A stretch of 44,068 nt of DNA from Candidatus Oceanisphaera merdipullorum (GCA_018883865.1 JAHLFI010000100.1:1-44068), one strand, 5' to 3'. Positions 1 to 9,298 are shown, numbered from the stretch's first letter. A program made the numbers and translations. Notes: a model not told the origin generated them from the sequence alone.

Positions 1-2
1 AA

Positions 3-281
3 ACCAAAATGCACGGCGCCGTTGCCGCCTGCGGCCTAGCCGGTGGCGTGGCGTTAAATACCACCGTCATGCCGTTTATTTTGCGCGGTGTGCAATTACT
101 GGGTATCGATTCGGTATATATCTCAAAAGAGCAGCGTATTAGCGCATGGCAGCGACTACAGACCAGCCTACCTGCGGATTTTGAAGAGCAGTCAGCGGTT
201 TACACACTGGAGCAAAGCATTACTGCCGCACAGGATCTACTAAACGGCAAACTCAAGGGCCGAGCGCTGATACAACCTTAA
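3..281 (+). CDS. acuI: Acrylyl-CoA reductase / YhdH-type zinc-free alcohol dehydrogenase, C-terminal part
   Basis: The frame is open from the left edge, so only about the last 92 residues are visible. The segment with TTVMPFILRGVQLLGIDS is characteristic of the C-terminal catalytic/NADPH-domain end of the AcuI/YhdH branch of the medium-chain dehydrogenase/reductase superfamily. AcuI reduces acryloyl-CoA to propionyl-CoA with NADPH. YhdH in enterobacteria is the same family with a less settled role. The gene ends at a TAA and is followed after about 30 bp by a hairpin terminator. The family call is fairly secure; whether it acts in acrylate/DMSP metabolism here is inference. Confidence 0.8.
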   Translation, partial: TKMHGAVAACGLAGGVALNTTVMPFILRGVQLLGIDSVYISKEQRISAWQRLQTSLPADFEEQSAVYTLEQSITAAQDLLNGKLKGRALIQP

Positions 282-313
282 CTACAGCTGACAGCGGATG
301 CCGTACCGCTAGG

Positions 314-344
314 TGCGGGTTTGTATGACAAGCCCGCATCTTTT
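314..344 (+). terminator. Rho-independent terminator after acuI
   Basis: The arms TGCGGGTTTGT and ACAAGCCCGCA pair over 11 positions with one G-T wobble and a 3-nt loop, followed by TCTTTT. The U-tract runs directly into the Zur-box-like palindrome at 341-361. Confidence 0.75.
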
Positions 345-361
345 GTTATAAAATAACAAAA
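341..361. promoter_or_regulatory. Candidate Zur operator
   Basis: A perfect 9-bp inverted repeat, TTTTGTTAT and ATAACAAAA, is separated by AAA. The core TGTTATAAAATAACA differs at one position from the TGTTATANTATAACA pattern usual for gammaproteobacterial Zur boxes. It lies 27 bp upstream of the ATG of a COG0523 GTPase, a family often repressed by Zur. The resemblance is seen in the sequence; binding by Zur is inferred. Confidence 0.6.
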
Positions 362-388
362 CTATTGCGAACACTAGCGGACCTGATC

Positions 389-1384
389 ATGAGCACTGCT
401 GTTATTACCCACCTCGTCATGGGCTTTCTCGGCACCGGTAAAACCACATTGCTGCGCCATTTATTAGCCAATAAACCAGAGCATGAACGCTGGGCAATTT
501 TAGTAAATGAATTTGGCGAAGTCGGCATAGATGGCGCCCTGTTAACCGAACAAGGCGCCACTATCAAAGAAATTCCGGGCGGCTGCTTATGTTGTGTCTC
601 CGGCCTGCCTTTTCAAATTGGCCTCAATGCGCTACTGCATAAAGCCAAGCCGGATCGTTTATTTATCGAGCCTAGTGGCTTAGGCCACCCCAGCCAGATC
701 TTAAAAACCCTGACGAATGAGCATTATCAAAATGTACTGCAACTGGGTGCTACCTTCTGCGTGGTCGACCCACGCCAATGGGCGAATGCTCGCTATCAAG
801 AACACGAGACTTATCAAGACCAACTAGCGTTAGCAGATGTATTAGTGCTTAACAAAGCCGATCTCAGCACGCCCCTGCAAGTAGCTAATTTAGAAACCGC
901 CATCAGCAAAGGGCTGTTTACCGACCAAGCGGCACAGCAGTGCGTAACCGTCAGCCAAGGCCAGCTCGACCCAAGATGGCTGCACGCACCACACAATACC
1001 GAGCGTAAAGCCGCCAGTCCTCAAGCGCATGCTAATAACAGCCCTCGCGCGTTGATCGCCAGCCCAGAGCCGCGCTTAAGCCGCGCTCAGCCGTGGCGGC
1101 GTTACAGCAATCTAGGCCAAGATCATTATTCGGTGGGTTGGCGCTTTTTAGATGAAGTCTGCTTTGATTTAAGTAAAGTCGAAGACTTTTGCCGCTCGCT
1201 AAACGTGACGCGGCTAAAAGCCGTATTACGCACTGCAGATGGTTGGTGGGCCTTTAATAAGGTGGACGACCAGCTCAGCGTATATCGCATAGCGGCACAA
1301 CAAGAAGGTCGCCTTGAGCTTATCGATCTCGCGCCTCTGCCTGCCCAACAACTGCAGCAAGCACTACTGGCGACATTGAACTAA
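389..1384 (+). CDS. COG0523/CobW-family GTPase, probable zinc metallochaperone
   Basis: This is a 331-residue G3E-family GTPase. The P-loop GFLGTGKTT is at residues 12-20, the metal-binding CxCC motif of COG0523 proteins (GGCLCC) at 64-69, and an NKAD guanine-specificity motif follows near residue 150. A CobW C-terminal domain closes the protein (WWAFNKVDD region). Proteins of this family insert or deliver zinc or other metals to client enzymes (ZigA/YeiR/YjiA types). An in-frame TTG at 365 would add eight residues, but the ATG at 389 places the P-loop at the usual distance from the N-terminus. The Zur-box-like palindrome just upstream argues for induction under zinc shortage. The client is unknown. 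Confidence 0.85.
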   Translation: MSTAVITHLVMGFLGTGKTTLLRHLLANKPEHERWAILVNEFGEVGIDGALLTEQGATIKEIPGGCLCCVSGLPFQIGLNALLHKAKPDRLFIEPSGLGHPSQILKTLTNEHYQNVLQLGATFCVVDPRQWANARYQEHETYQDQLALADVLVLNKADLSTPLQVANLETAISKGLFTDQAAQQCVTVSQGQLDPRWLHAPHNTERKAASPQAHANNSPRALIASPEPRLSRAQPWRRYSNLGQDHYSVGWRFLDEVCFDLSKVEDFCRSLNVTRLKAVLRTADGWWAFNKVDDQLSVYRIAAQQEGRLELIDLAPLPAQQLQQALLATLN

Positions 1385-1457
1385 CGATACGTTTTTAAGC
1401 GCTACGCTATCCGTAAGCACCACGGCAAAACCATGCGGCTTGGCAGCACCAGCAGCG

Positions 1458-1487
1458 AACGCCCTAGACTACAGGGTAGCGTTTTTA
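1458..1487 (+). terminator. Probable terminator after the COG0523 gene
   Basis: AACGCCCT pairs with AGGG-TA-GCGTT across a short loop with a 2-nt bulge, followed by a T-rich run (TTTTTATTCTTT). The bulge makes this weaker than the other terminators in the window. Confidence 0.5.
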
Positions 1488-1601
1488 TTCTTTATTCTTG
1501 GCTGACTGCTTAGCGCTTCTGGCTGAAAGCTGTGCTTATCATAAAACTGTCACTTCTATGACTTACCTTAGCCGGCAACTTCGCTTATTAAGGTCTGGCT
1601 A

Positions 1602-3533
1602 ATGAAAGTGTCGGTTTTTTCTTGGGTGTCCTCATTATTATTGACTGCACTGGCGCTGATTTTTGCCGCCAGTTTATATATGGCCGATAACAGATTACGC
1701 CAAGCTGAAGAGCTGAGAGCCGAGGTCGAGCAACTAAGCCGTAGTGCCAATATCGACTTATATCGCACCATTAGCCGTTATTTAACGACCGGTGATAACA
1801 GCTTACTGACTACCGCCGGGCAGCAAGTTGGCGCCATCAGCGAAGAGCTAGAGAAATATACCTATGCCCAAGCGGCACAACAGGCGGTGGCTCATCTGGC
1901 ACAACAGCTGGATCAAGACTTTAGGGCCGCAGGTAAACTGTCTGCGAATAGCCAGCAGTTACTGCAACACGCAGAGCAAGAACTGGCCGATCAGCTCAGC
2001 GCCCTGCTGCGCTACGCCAGCCAAGCCGAACTCTCAGATAGCACTACTAGCCAGGGGTTGGGTACCCAATATCAAAGCCAGGCCTCAGCCATGCTAGCGG
2101 CACTGCCTAAGCTTATTCATTTGCGGCAAAGTTATATCAATAATCCCAGTGATCCGCTTAAAGCCGCACTCGACTTTCAACTCAAGGAGCTCAATCAAGC
2201 TGCCAGCAAACTGGCCGCCCTACCCTTAATCGGCATTTATGAAGCTGCCGAAGTAGACGAGTTTGCACTGCGTAAACCTAAGCCCATCGAAATAGGCGAA
2301 GCGCCAAAGAGAGAGGCACTAAGCCTGCTTAATCGCTATCCAAAAGAGTTGCAAAATACCAGCGACAATCTGGCGCTGCTAGACCAAGCCGCCACTGCAC
2401 TGAGCGCCAGCTTAAGTGCCATAGAGCAAGAATTAGAGCAGCTGGTTGCGGCCCAAGAAAGCGAACGCCTCAATCAATATCACCAGCTGAGCCTATTATT
2501 ATTTGGCCTGTGTGTGGCGCTGCTGCTGTTTGCACTGCTGAGCTATGCTTTTCAACGCCAATTAGTGGTGCAGCGGCTACATCAACTCAGTGACGCCTTT
2601 GCCCGATTGCTGCACACCGGCCAGTTAACGCCACTCATAGTTAGCCATCCTAACAGCGAGCTGGGCCAAATTTCCGACAGCTTTAATGGCTTAATCAGCC
2701 AACTGCAAACTCAGCAACACGCCAGAGCCGAGCAGCTGCGCCATGTGTCCGGCGCCTTAGAGCACATGGTAAAAGAGGTGCAAGATATTCAGCAGCACAC
2801 GCAAACGACCGATCACACTATGAGCGGCAGCGTGCACATGGTGGATGAACTAAATCGCCTTGCCCAGCAGATGCGCCAAGCCAGCGATCAGATAGCGCTG
2901 ACCGCGCGCGATAATCTACAAGCCATGAGCGTGAGTAAAGACAAGGTGGAACAACTGGTGCACACCGCCCAACAAAGCCAGGACGCCGCCCACAGTGGCC
3001 AACAAGCCATAGACTCGTTAACGCATTCGGTGAATGATGCCGCAGCCATCATTGGCGTGATCCAGCAGATTGCCGAGCAAACTAACTTACTGGCTTTGAA
3101 TGCAGCAATAGAGGCGGCACGCGCCGGCGTTCATGGCCGTGGCTTTGCGGTGGTCGCCGATGAAGTGCGCAAATTATCTGGCAACACCCAAGGCTCCTTG
3201 AGTGAAATAAGTGCGATTTTGGATCGCTTACGTCTGGCGAGTAATCAGCTCAATCACACCATCAGCAACATGATGCAAGGCGCACAAACTCAACATCAGC
3301 AAGCCCAAGCCTTAATGGCCGTAACCGAGCAAGTGCGCACCACCTCACAGGCCACCACACTCGTTGCCGAGCAAGGCGCCGGCCATGCCGACAGCCAAGC
3401 TGCAGAGCTGAACCGTTTTATGGGGCTAATGGATGAACTTAAGCTGCAATCTACGCAAGTGTCTCAGCGGGCCGGCCAAGTGGTAGATCGCATTCGTGGC
3501 CAAGCCAGTACCATTACCGAGATGCTGAGCTAA
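1602..3533 (+). CDS. Methyl-accepting chemotaxis protein
   Basis: This is a 643-residue inner-membrane chemoreceptor. A transmembrane helix at about residues 8-27 is followed by a long, mostly helical periplasmic domain, a second transmembrane helix near 295-316, a HAMP linker, and a cytoplasmic signalling domain. The conserved hairpin tip [18 protein letters not shown] occurs at about residue 492, followed by [14 protein letters not shown], the receptor-CheW/CheA contact region. The ligand cannot be deduced. The gene stands alone, with a bidirectional terminator downstream and no chemotaxis genes adjacent. Confidence 0.95.
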   Translation: MKVSVFSWVSSLLLTALALIFAASLYMADNRLRQAEELRAEVEQLSRSANIDLYRTISRYLTTGDNSLLTTAGQQVGAISEELEKYTYAQAAQQAVAHLAQQLDQDFRAAGKLSANSQQLLQHAEQELADQLSALLRYASQAELSDSTTSQGLGTQYQSQASAMLAALPKLIHLRQSYINNPSDPLKAALDFQLKELNQAASKLAALPLIGIYEAAEVDEFALRKPKPIEIGEAPKREALSLLNRYPKELQNTSDNLALLDQAATALSASLSAIEQELEQLVAAQESERLNQYHQLSLLLFGLCVALLLFALLSYAFQRQLVVQRLHQLSDAFARLLHTGQLTPLIVSHPNSELGQISDSFNGLISQLQTQQHARAEQLRHVSGALEHMVKEVQDIQQHTQTTDHTMSGSVHMVDELNRLAQQMRQASDQIALTARDNLQAMSVSKDKVEQLVHTAQQSQDAAHSGQQAIDSLTHSVNDAAAIIGVIQQIAEQTNLLALNAAIEAARAGVHGRGFAVVADEVRKLSGNTQGSLSEISAILDRLRLASNQLNHTISNMMQGAQTQHQQAQALMAVTEQVRTTSQATTLVAEQGAGHADSQAAELNRFMGLMDELKLQSTQVSQRAGQVVDRIRGQASTITEMLS

Positions 3534-3545
3534 GCCGCAAACAAA

Positions 3546-3576
3546 AATGCCGAAGCGTGAGCTTCGGCATTGTTTG
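3546..3576. terminator. Bidirectional terminator between the convergent MCP and dps genes
   Basis: AATGCCGAAGC and GCTTCGGCATT form a perfect 11-bp stem with a GTGA loop. A T-rich stretch lies on the right and an A-run on the left, so it can serve both converging genes. Confidence 0.8.
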
Positions 3577-3615
3577 ACTGAACACTAACGGTTTAAAACT
3601 AGCCGCCCTTCATCT

Positions 3616-4107
3616 TTATTTATTGGTGGTCACGGCCACGTTAGCGCCAATAAACCAAGCGTCTTTATCAATAATACGACTGGCTTCGGTAAAGAGGTCC
3701 GCCGTGTCTTGATCACCGACTTTGTCGGCCACGTCTATGGCTTCGCGTAGCGTTTCGGCCACTATTTTATAGCGTTCGGTCAAGGCTCTCACGTGATCAT
3801 TCACTGCCGTAATGCCCGTGGGGTAAGCGGGCAGCACAGTGTCTTTGGCAACCCGAGCCGCCAAACCATTGGGTTCACCACCTAAGATAACCACGCGCTC
3901 GGCAATGTTGTCTGAAATTTCCAAGATACGAACGGTAGTTTCATCGAGTAGCTGATGCACGCCAATAAAACCGGCGCCTTGTAGGTTCCAATGGCACTGC
4001 TTGCCGGCCAAGGTCAAGTCGATGACGCTGGCCAAGTTGGCATTAAGGAGTTCGATCATTTTTTTGGCAGTTTTGTCGTCTAGTCCGCTTGCGTAACGTT
4101 CTCTCAT
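3616..4107 (-). CDS. dps: Dps-family ferritin-like DNA-protection protein
   Basis: The 163-residue protein carries the Dps ferroxidase signature: HWN at about 39-41, H51, D55, and the D-x-x-A-E-R segment near 66-71, ending in LGGEPNG. Dps dodecamers oxidise and store iron using hydrogen peroxide and protect DNA in starvation or oxidative stress. The start is supported by GGAG at a good distance upstream. Its N-terminal tail is short and holds only a few basic residues, so DNA binding may be weak. It is monocistronic, with about 270 bp of upstream DNA that contains a short tandem repeat and the rsmJ terminator. No clear OxyR site was recognised. Confidence 0.92.
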   Translation of the reverse strand: MRERYASGLDDKTAKKMIELLNANLASVIDLTLAGKQCHWNLQGAGFIGVHQLLDETTVRILEISDNIAERVVILGGEPNGLAARVAKDTVLPAYPTGITAVNDHVRALTERYKIVAETLREAIDVADKVGDQDTADLFTEASRIIDKDAWFIGANVAVTTNK

Positions 4108-4203
4108 TTTTACACTCCGTCTTAACTAGTGGTAATGAAGTAGTGATGAAATTGATGTCGTTTGCTGCTTTATCTGTACGTAAACTGTGAGCCTTAACCT
4201 TTG

Positions 4204-4229
4204 TTACTTAACTTGTATTACTTAACTTG
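4204..4229. repeat. Two tandem copies of TTACTTAACTTG
   Basis: The 12-mer TTACTTAACTTG occurs at 4204-4215 and 4218-4229, a 14-bp period, in the dps upstream region. It could be paired binding sites for a regulator or a chance duplication. Confidence 0.5.
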
Positions 4230-4267
4230 TTACCTGATGTATTTGGCACTTATTGATACTAGCAGCT

Positions 4268-4295
4268 TAAAAAGCCCTGTTAACCCCTAACAGGC
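4268..4295 (-). terminator. Terminator of rsmJ
   Basis: Read on the minus strand, CCTGTTA pairs with TAACAGG around a GGGGT loop and is followed by a GC-containing junction and TTTTT. It lies about 80 bp beyond the rsmJ stop codon. Confidence 0.65.
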
Positions 4296-4376
4296 AAATA
4301 TTGTGATCGCCCTGTCAGACTCGGTCGTAACCTACCCTCTGAATTTTCAGATCACGCTTCTCGTCTCATCCGAGCT

Positions 4377-5159
4377 CTAAAGTGCCTGCTTAATATATAA
4401 GTCGAAGCGGTTGTTCTTGGTTTCTATTTGCGCCATGGGTGACACTTCATTTAAAAAGCCCGCATAACCCGGCCGCTTTACCACCACTCTGGCGCGGGCC
4501 AGTAGCAGCGCTTGGGGTAGCAAAGCATCTGCGTCTAAATCCGGCCCCACTAAGGAGTGAAACACGCGCATTTCTTTTTTCACTAAGGCGGCTTTTTTCT
4601 TGTGCGGAAACATAGGATCTAAATAGACCACATCGATGGCATCACCCGTCAAGCCACTGATCTCCGCCAAATTGGTGCCGAGCGGTAGCAACTGCATGCG
4701 CTCACTTACCCAATCGCCGATTTCAGGATCCAAAGCGGCGCGGCGAAGACCATCAGCTAAGAGCGCGTGCACCACAGGATGGCGCTCACATAGCCAGACT
4801 TTGCAACCCAGAGAGGCCAACACAAAGGCATCTCGACCGAGTCCTGCGGTACCGTCTACTAGGGTCGGGTTATGACCTTTCTTTAAGCCCACGGCTTTGG
4901 CAATCGACTGATTACGGCCGCCGCCAAACTTGCGCCTATGCGCCACGGCGCCTTCAGCCAAGTCTACATATACGCCGCCTAGTTTTGGCTCATCGAGCTT
5001 TTGTAGCTCAACGCGACCTTGGGTTAATACCAAGGCGAAGGGTGCTAGGCTGCTCACGCCCGCCAGCGCTTGGGTAAGCCGCTCGGCCTCCACCGTTAAG
5101 CTGTCATCTTCTAAAATAATTTGCAGTGGGATCAAAGGTGCTGTCATTCGCTTTACCAT
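4377..5159 (-). CDS. rsmJ: 16S rRNA (guanine(1516)-N(2))-methyltransferase
   Basis: The protein is 260 residues and is recognisable by its likeness to E. coli RsmJ (YhiQ): [17 protein letters not shown], then [15 protein letters not shown] as SAM-binding motif I, and [20 protein letters not shown] as the catalytic-motif region. It methylates G1516 of 16S rRNA using SAM. Order and orientation relative to prlC are as in enterobacteria. The start is uncertain. The first ATG lies only a few bases after the U-tract of the prlC terminator, so the next in-frame ATG at 5147 (MTAPLIPLQ) is a serious alternative. Neither has a strong Shine-Dalgarno sequence. Confidence 0.93.
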   Translation of the reverse strand: MVKRMTAPLIPLQIILEDDSLTVEAERLTQALAGVSSLAPFALVLTQGRVELQKLDEPKLGGVYVDLAEGAVAHRRKFGGGRNQSIAKAVGLKKGHNPTLVDGTAGLGRDAFVLASLGCKVWLCERHPVVHALLADGLRRAALDPEIGDWVSERMQLLPLGTNLAEISGLTGDAIDVVYLDPMFPHKKKAALVKKEMRVFHSLVGPDLDADALLPQALLLARARVVVKRPGYAGFLNEVSPMAQIETKNNRFDLYIKQAL

Positions 5160-5187
5160 TAAAAACGGCTGGCACTGGGCCAGCCGT
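5160..5187 (-). terminator. Terminator between prlC and rsmJ
   Basis: On the minus strand ACGGCTGGC and GCCAGCCGT form a perfect 9-bp stem with a 5-nt loop, followed by TTTTA directly before the rsmJ ATG. It would attenuate readthrough from prlC into rsmJ. Confidence 0.75.
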
Positions 5188-5230
5188 AGGCTGTATTACA
5201 TGTGGATATACAGAGAGTTACACCGGTGCT

Positions 5231-7273
5231 TTACGCAGTGATCCCAGAATGACGCAGTAATGCATCTATCTTTGGCTCGCGGCCACGAAACTGCTTAAAC
5301 AATTCCATCGGCTCTTTAGCACCGCCCTGCTCAAGAATAGCGTGCAAGAAATCACGGCCCGTTTTAGCGCAGAAGATGCCTTCTTCTTCGAAGCGCGAAA
5401 ACGCATCGCTAGACAGCACTTCGGCCCACTTGTAGCTGTAATAACCCGCCGCATAACCGCCGGCAAAAATATGGGCAAAGCCATGCTGAAAACGGTTAAA
5501 GCTTGGCGGGGGCAATACGGCCACTGACTTGCGCACTTCATCCAAAATCCTTTGCACTTGGCCCGGCTTGGCCGCATCCGCACTCATGTGCAGTTTAAAA
5601 TCAAACAGCGCGAATTCTAATTGGCGCAGCATCATAAGTGCCGAATGATAGTTACGGGCCGCCAACATGCGCTCCAGCAAATCCGCCGGCAAGGGCTCGC
5701 CGGTTTGATAATGGCCAGAGATAAAGGCCAAGGCCTCGGGCTGCCAGCACCAGTTTTCTAAGAACTGACTCGGCAATTCAACCGCGTCCCAGGGCACGCC
5801 GTTAATGCCGGCCACACCAGCCACGTCGACCTTGGTCAGCATATGATGAATGCCATGACCAAACTCATGGAACAAGGTTTCCACTTCGCCGTGTGTAAAC
5901 AACGCCGGCTTATCGCCCACTGCGCCGTTAAAGTTACAAGTGAGATAAGCGACCGGCTTTTGCAGGCTGCCATCTTCACGGTAACGGCGGCCCATGCAGT
6001 CATCCATCCAAGCGCCGCCACGTTTATTCGCGCGAGCATAAAGATCTAAGTAAAAACTGCCGCGCAGCTCGCCATCTTCGCCATAAATATCGAAGAAGCG
6101 CACATCTGTGTGCCACACCTCTACGCCAAAGCGCTCGGTGACTTTTACGCCGAATAAGCGTTTTACGGTTTCAAATAAGCCGTGGATAACTTTGTTAGCT
6201 GGGAAGTAAGGCCGCAACTCTTCGTCTGAAATGGTGTATTTATGCTGCTTGAGCTTTTCACCATAATAAGTCACGTCCCAGGCATTTAGCTGATTTATGC
6301 CGTGATGCTCGCGAGCAAACTCGGTTAATTCCGCTAAATCAGCCTGACCTTGCGGATAAGAGCGCTCGGCTAGTTGATCTAAAAAGTCCAACACCTGCTG
6401 CTCATTTTCGGCCATCTTGGTCGACAGCGATAATTGCGCGTAGTTTTCAAAACCCAATAGCTCGGCTAATTCGTGCTTCAGTGCCAGCGTTTCTTCAATC
6501 ACTTGGGTGTTATCAAACTCACCAGCATTCGGCCCTTGGTCTGAAGCACGGGTGCTGTAGGCGCGATACACTTCTTCACGCAAAGCTGCATCGTCTGCAT
6601 ACATCATCACCGGCAAGTAAGACGGAATATCCAGCGTAAATAACCAGCCTTCAAGCTCACGCGCTTCGGCTTGCGCCTTGGCTGCCGCTTGAGCGGACTC
6701 TGGTAAACCGGCTAACTGGGCCTCATCGGTAACCTGTTTAGTCCAGGCTTGAGTGGCGTCTAATACTTGGTTAGAAAAGCGTGAGCCTAAGTCAGACAAA
6801 CGAGATTTAATCTCTCCAAAGCGCTGCTTTTGGGCAGGCTCTAAGGCAATGCCCGACAAGCGAAAATCACGCAGCGTGTTATTCACCTCTTTTTGCTGGG
6901 CCAAGCTTAATTTTTTAAAGTTGTCGCGCGCGGCCAAGCTTTGATAGGCATCAAACAAGCCTTGGTGCTGGCCCATCCAAGTGCTGTATTCAGATAACAG
7001 CGGCAAACATTCTTCGTAGGCAACGCGCAATTCATCACTGTTGAGCACGCTGTTTAAATGACTGGCCGGCGACCAAATGCGCGATAAGCGATCGCCCACT
7101 TCTTCTAATGGCGCCACAAGGTTGTCCCAAGTGAAGTCTTCATCGCGCGCCAACACGTTTGCTACGCGCTTTTTGCAGTCGGCAATGGCATGCTCGAGCG
7201 CCGGCTTAATGTGCTCTGGCTTGATCTGGCTGAACGGCGGTAAGCCATCCATCGTCAGTAGCGGATTAGTCAT
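5231..7273 (-). CDS. prlC: Oligopeptidase A (M3 family zinc metallopeptidase)
   Basis: The protein is 680 residues, as in E. coli PrlC/OpdA, and starts MTNPLLTMDGLPPFS. A longer reading frame extends upstream, but this ATG has AGAGG about 8 bp upstream and matches the known N-terminus. The zinc motif HEFGH lies near residue 468, with the second glutamate ligand further on. The surrounding FNGAVGDKPALFTHGE and GVPWDAVELPSQF blocks are typical of the family. It degrades short peptides, including signal-peptide fragments, in the cytoplasm. Upstream is a sigma-32-like promoter, consistent with heat-shock control described for enterobacterial opdA. Confidence 0.97.
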   Translation of the reverse strand: MTNPLLTMDGLPPFSQIKPEHIKPALEHAIADCKKRVANVLARDEDFTWDNLVAPLEEVGDRLSRIWSPASHLNSVLNSDELRVAYEECLPLLSEYSTWMGQHQGLFDAYQSLAARDNFKKLSLAQQKEVNNTLRDFRLSGIALEPAQKQRFGEIKSRLSDLGSRFSNQVLDATQAWTKQVTDEAQLAGLPESAQAAAKAQAEARELEGWLFTLDIPSYLPVMMYADDAALREEVYRAYSTRASDQGPNAGEFDNTQVIEETLALKHELAELLGFENYAQLSLSTKMAENEQQVLDFLDQLAERSYPQGQADLAELTEFAREHHGINQLNAWDVTYYGEKLKQHKYTISDEELRPYFPANKVIHGLFETVKRLFGVKVTERFGVEVWHTDVRFFDIYGEDGELRGSFYLDLYARANKRGGAWMDDCMGRRYREDGSLQKPVAYLTCNFNGAVGDKPALFTHGEVETLFHEFGHGIHHMLTKVDVAGVAGINGVPWDAVELPSQFLENWCWQPEALAFISGHYQTGEPLPADLLERMLAARNYHSALMMLRQLEFALFDFKLHMSADAAKPGQVQRILDEVRKSVAVLPPPSFNRFQHGFAHIFAGGYAAGYYSYKWAEVLSSDAFSRFEEEGIFCAKTGRDFLHAILEQGGAKEPMELFKQFRGREPKIDALLRHSGITA

Positions 7274-7334
7274 TTGGGTACCTCTTGGTGTTTTGGCCAT
7301 CGACTTGCGGTTAAGCAATCGAGGAATACCTCTA

Positions 7335-7363
7335 AGATGGTGATAGCGGCGGCAATGTTCAAG
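7335..7363 (-). promoter_or_regulatory. Candidate sigma-32 (heat shock) promoter of prlC
   Basis: On the minus strand CTTGAA (7358-7363) and CACCATCT (7335-7342) are separated by 15 bp. The consensus is CTTGAA then CCCCATNT, and the -10 agrees at all but one of its specified positions. It sits about 60 bp upstream of the prlC ATG. The opdA-yhiQ operon of Salmonella is known to be sigma-32 regulated. Confidence 0.55.
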
Positions 7364-7512
7364 CATTTACTGGCTATAAAGGCCAAATTTCGCCGATAAC
7401 GCTTATAAAGTGAGCACATTATTCTACCGTTCTTGGTGTACAATCGCCGATAGCTTAGGTTAGTCTCTATTCTTGCCTCAGATTTTCTCATCTTCCCGTT
7501 AGGAGCATAGAC

Positions 7513-8865
7513 ATGGCACAGCATTTTGATTACATCGCCATCGGTGGCGGCAGCGGCGGTATCGCCTCGGCAAACCGCGCCGCCATGCACGGTAAAAAAG
7601 TCGCTTTAATTGAAGCCAAAGACTTAGGCGGCACCTGTGTAAACGTAGGCTGCGTACCAAAAAAAGTGATGTGGTATGGTGCTCAAGTAGCCGATGCCAT
7701 TAAGTTATATGCCAAAGATTATGGCTTCGACGTGGATCTTAAAGGCCATAGCTGGACCAAGTTAGTGGAAAACCGCCAAGCCTACATTGGCCGTATTCAT
7801 GACTCTTATGACCGCGTACTCGGCAATAACAAGATCACAGTGATCAAAGGCTTTGGCAGCTTTAAAGATGCCAATACCGTATTGGTTAACGGTGAAGAAT
7901 ACACAGCTGACCACATTACCATTGCCACCGGTGGCGAGCCGGTAATTCCACAAATTCCGGGCGCCGAGCACGGTATCAACTCCGACGGTTTCTTCGCGCT
8001 TGCTGAGCAACCAAAACGCGTGGCCGTAGTGGGTGCCGGTTATATTGCAGTAGAGCTGGCCGGTGTATTGAACGCACTGGGTTCAGAAACTCATTTATTA
8101 GTGCGCAAGCACTCACCACTGCGCGAATTTGACCCTATTTTGGTCGAGACCTTGGTCGACGCCATGAAGACCGAAGGCCCACAACTTCATACCGAGTCTG
8201 TGCCTAAAAGTGTTGAAAAGAACAATGATGGCAGCCTAACGCTGCACTTAGAGAACGGCGAGCAAATCACGGTAGATTGCCTGATCTGGGCCATCGGCCG
8301 TCGCCCGCTGACTGCCAAGCTGAATTTAGAAGCCGCCGGTGTAGAAACCGATGAGCGTGGTTACATTAAGGTCGATGAATATCAAAACACCAGCGCCAAG
8401 GGCGTGTATGCGGTGGGTGATAACATTGGTTACGTTGAACTCACGCCGGTGGCCGTTAAGGCTGGTCGCCTGTTGTCTGAGCGCTTATTCAACGGCCAAA
8501 CCAAAGCCAAAATGGATTACAGCTTGATCCCAACCGTGGTGTTTAGCCATCCGCCCATTGGCACGCTGGGCTTAACTGAGCCAGAAGCTAAAAAGCAATA
8601 TGGTGACGACCAAGTAAAAGTTTACACCTCTACCTTTACCTCCATGTACACAGCCGTTACCGCGCACCGCCAGCCTTGCAAGATGAAGCTGGTATGCGTG
8701 GGCGATAACGAAAAAGTGGTCGGCGTACACGGCATCGGCTTTGGTATGGACGAAATTTTGCAAGGCTTCGCGGTGGCCGTAAAAATGGGTGCCACCAAAG
8801 AAGACTTCGACGCTTGTGTCGCGATACACCCAACGGGTGCCGAGGAATTCGTGACTATGCGCTAG
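7513..8865 (+). CDS. gor: Glutathione-disulfide reductase
   Basis: The 450-residue flavoprotein has the usual glutathione reductase length. It has an N-terminal FAD-binding GGGSGG motif, the redox-active pair C42/C47 in GGTCVNVGC, an NADPH-binding Rossmann motif ([13 protein letters not shown]), and the C-terminal active-site HPTGAEE with H439 and E444. It reduces oxidised glutathione with NADPH in the cytoplasm. AGGAG lies 7 bp upstream of the ATG. It is divergent from prlC with about 240 bp between the two starts, the same neighbourhood as in E. coli. Confidence 0.97.
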   Translation: MAQHFDYIAIGGGSGGIASANRAAMHGKKVALIEAKDLGGTCVNVGCVPKKVMWYGAQVADAIKLYAKDYGFDVDLKGHSWTKLVENRQAYIGRIHDSYDRVLGNNKITVIKGFGSFKDANTVLVNGEEYTADHITIATGGEPVIPQIPGAEHGINSDGFFALAEQPKRVAVVGAGYIAVELAGVLNALGSETHLLVRKHSPLREFDPILVETLVDAMKTEGPQLHTESVPKSVEKNNDGSLTLHLENGEQITVDCLIWAIGRRPLTAKLNLEAAGVETDERGYIKVDEYQNTSAKGVYAVGDNIGYVELTPVAVKAGRLLSERLFNGQTKAKMDYSLIPTVVFSHPPIGTLGLTEPEAKKQYGDDQVKVYTSTFTSMYTAVTAHRQPCKMKLVCVGDNEKVVGVHGIGFGMDEILQGFAVAVKMGATKEDFDACVAIHPTGAEEFVTMR

Positions 8866-9015
8866 AGATAGCGCTAGATATGGCGTTAAGTCATGTACGA
8901 CCAGCCAACGTAACAAATTAAGAAAGCGAGTTGGAATTATGATTATCGAGAGCAATTATTCTTTGGTTGATATTTAAACAGAGTATGTTCCCGCACTGGA
9001 TAAGGGGATAACAAT

Positions 9016-9046
9016 AAAAAAGCCCGCTATAAAGCGGGCTTTTTAA
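9016..9046. terminator. Bidirectional terminator between gor and the small lipoprotein gene
   Basis: AGCCCGCT and AGCGGGCT form an 8-bp stem with a 4-nt loop, flanked by an A-run on the left and TTTT on the right, which extends the stem and gives a U-tract on each strand. Confidence 0.8.
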
Positions 9047-9064
9047 AAAAATCATACAAGATGA

Positions 9065-9235
9065 TTATTTTGCTTGATATGAATCACAAGCACCAATCAT
9101 TGCAGGAACTGAGATAGCAGGGTGCAGCAAATAATCTGTACCACAGGTTTTTTCTTTGTTGTATGAAGTACCAGAACAACCAGCAGTCATTGCTAGAATT
9201 GAGAAAATAGCAGCAATTTTACAGATGTTTTTCAT
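9065..9235 (-). CDS. Small YhfL-like lipoprotein (56 aa)
   Basis: This short minus-strand frame starts MKNICKIAAIFSILAMTAGC and ends with CDSYQAK. It has a basic n-region, a hydrophobic core and a lipobox-like TAGC with C20 as the lipidation site. The mature part contains TCGTDYLLHPAISVPAMIG, which strongly resembles enterobacterial YhfL (DUF4223 family, DYLLHPAIS motif). Function is unknown in the family. GGGA lies about 8 bp upstream of the ATG, a good promoter is at 9270-9298, and a terminator follows the stop. All the elements of an independent small gene are therefore present. Confidence 0.8.
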   Translation of the reverse strand: MKNICKIAAIFSILAMTAGCSGTSYNKEKTCGTDYLLHPAISVPAMIGACDSYQAK

Positions 9236-9269
9236 GTTAAATCCCGTTTGATGTTATTTTAAAAAGAAG

Positions 9270-9298
9270 ACTATAACTATTTTCTAAACTAATCTCAA
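9270..9298 (-). promoter_or_regulatory. Sigma-70 promoter of the YhfL-like gene
   Basis: On the minus strand TTGAGA (9293-9298) is followed by a 17-bp spacer and TATAGT (9270-9275), 34 bp upstream of the ATG. Confidence 0.6.

Noticed and set aside
7274-7366. 31-residue N-terminal extension of oligopeptidase A
   Set aside because: It would include the sigma-32-like promoter region, has no family similarity, and the ATG at 7273 has a ribosome site and matches the known N-terminus.
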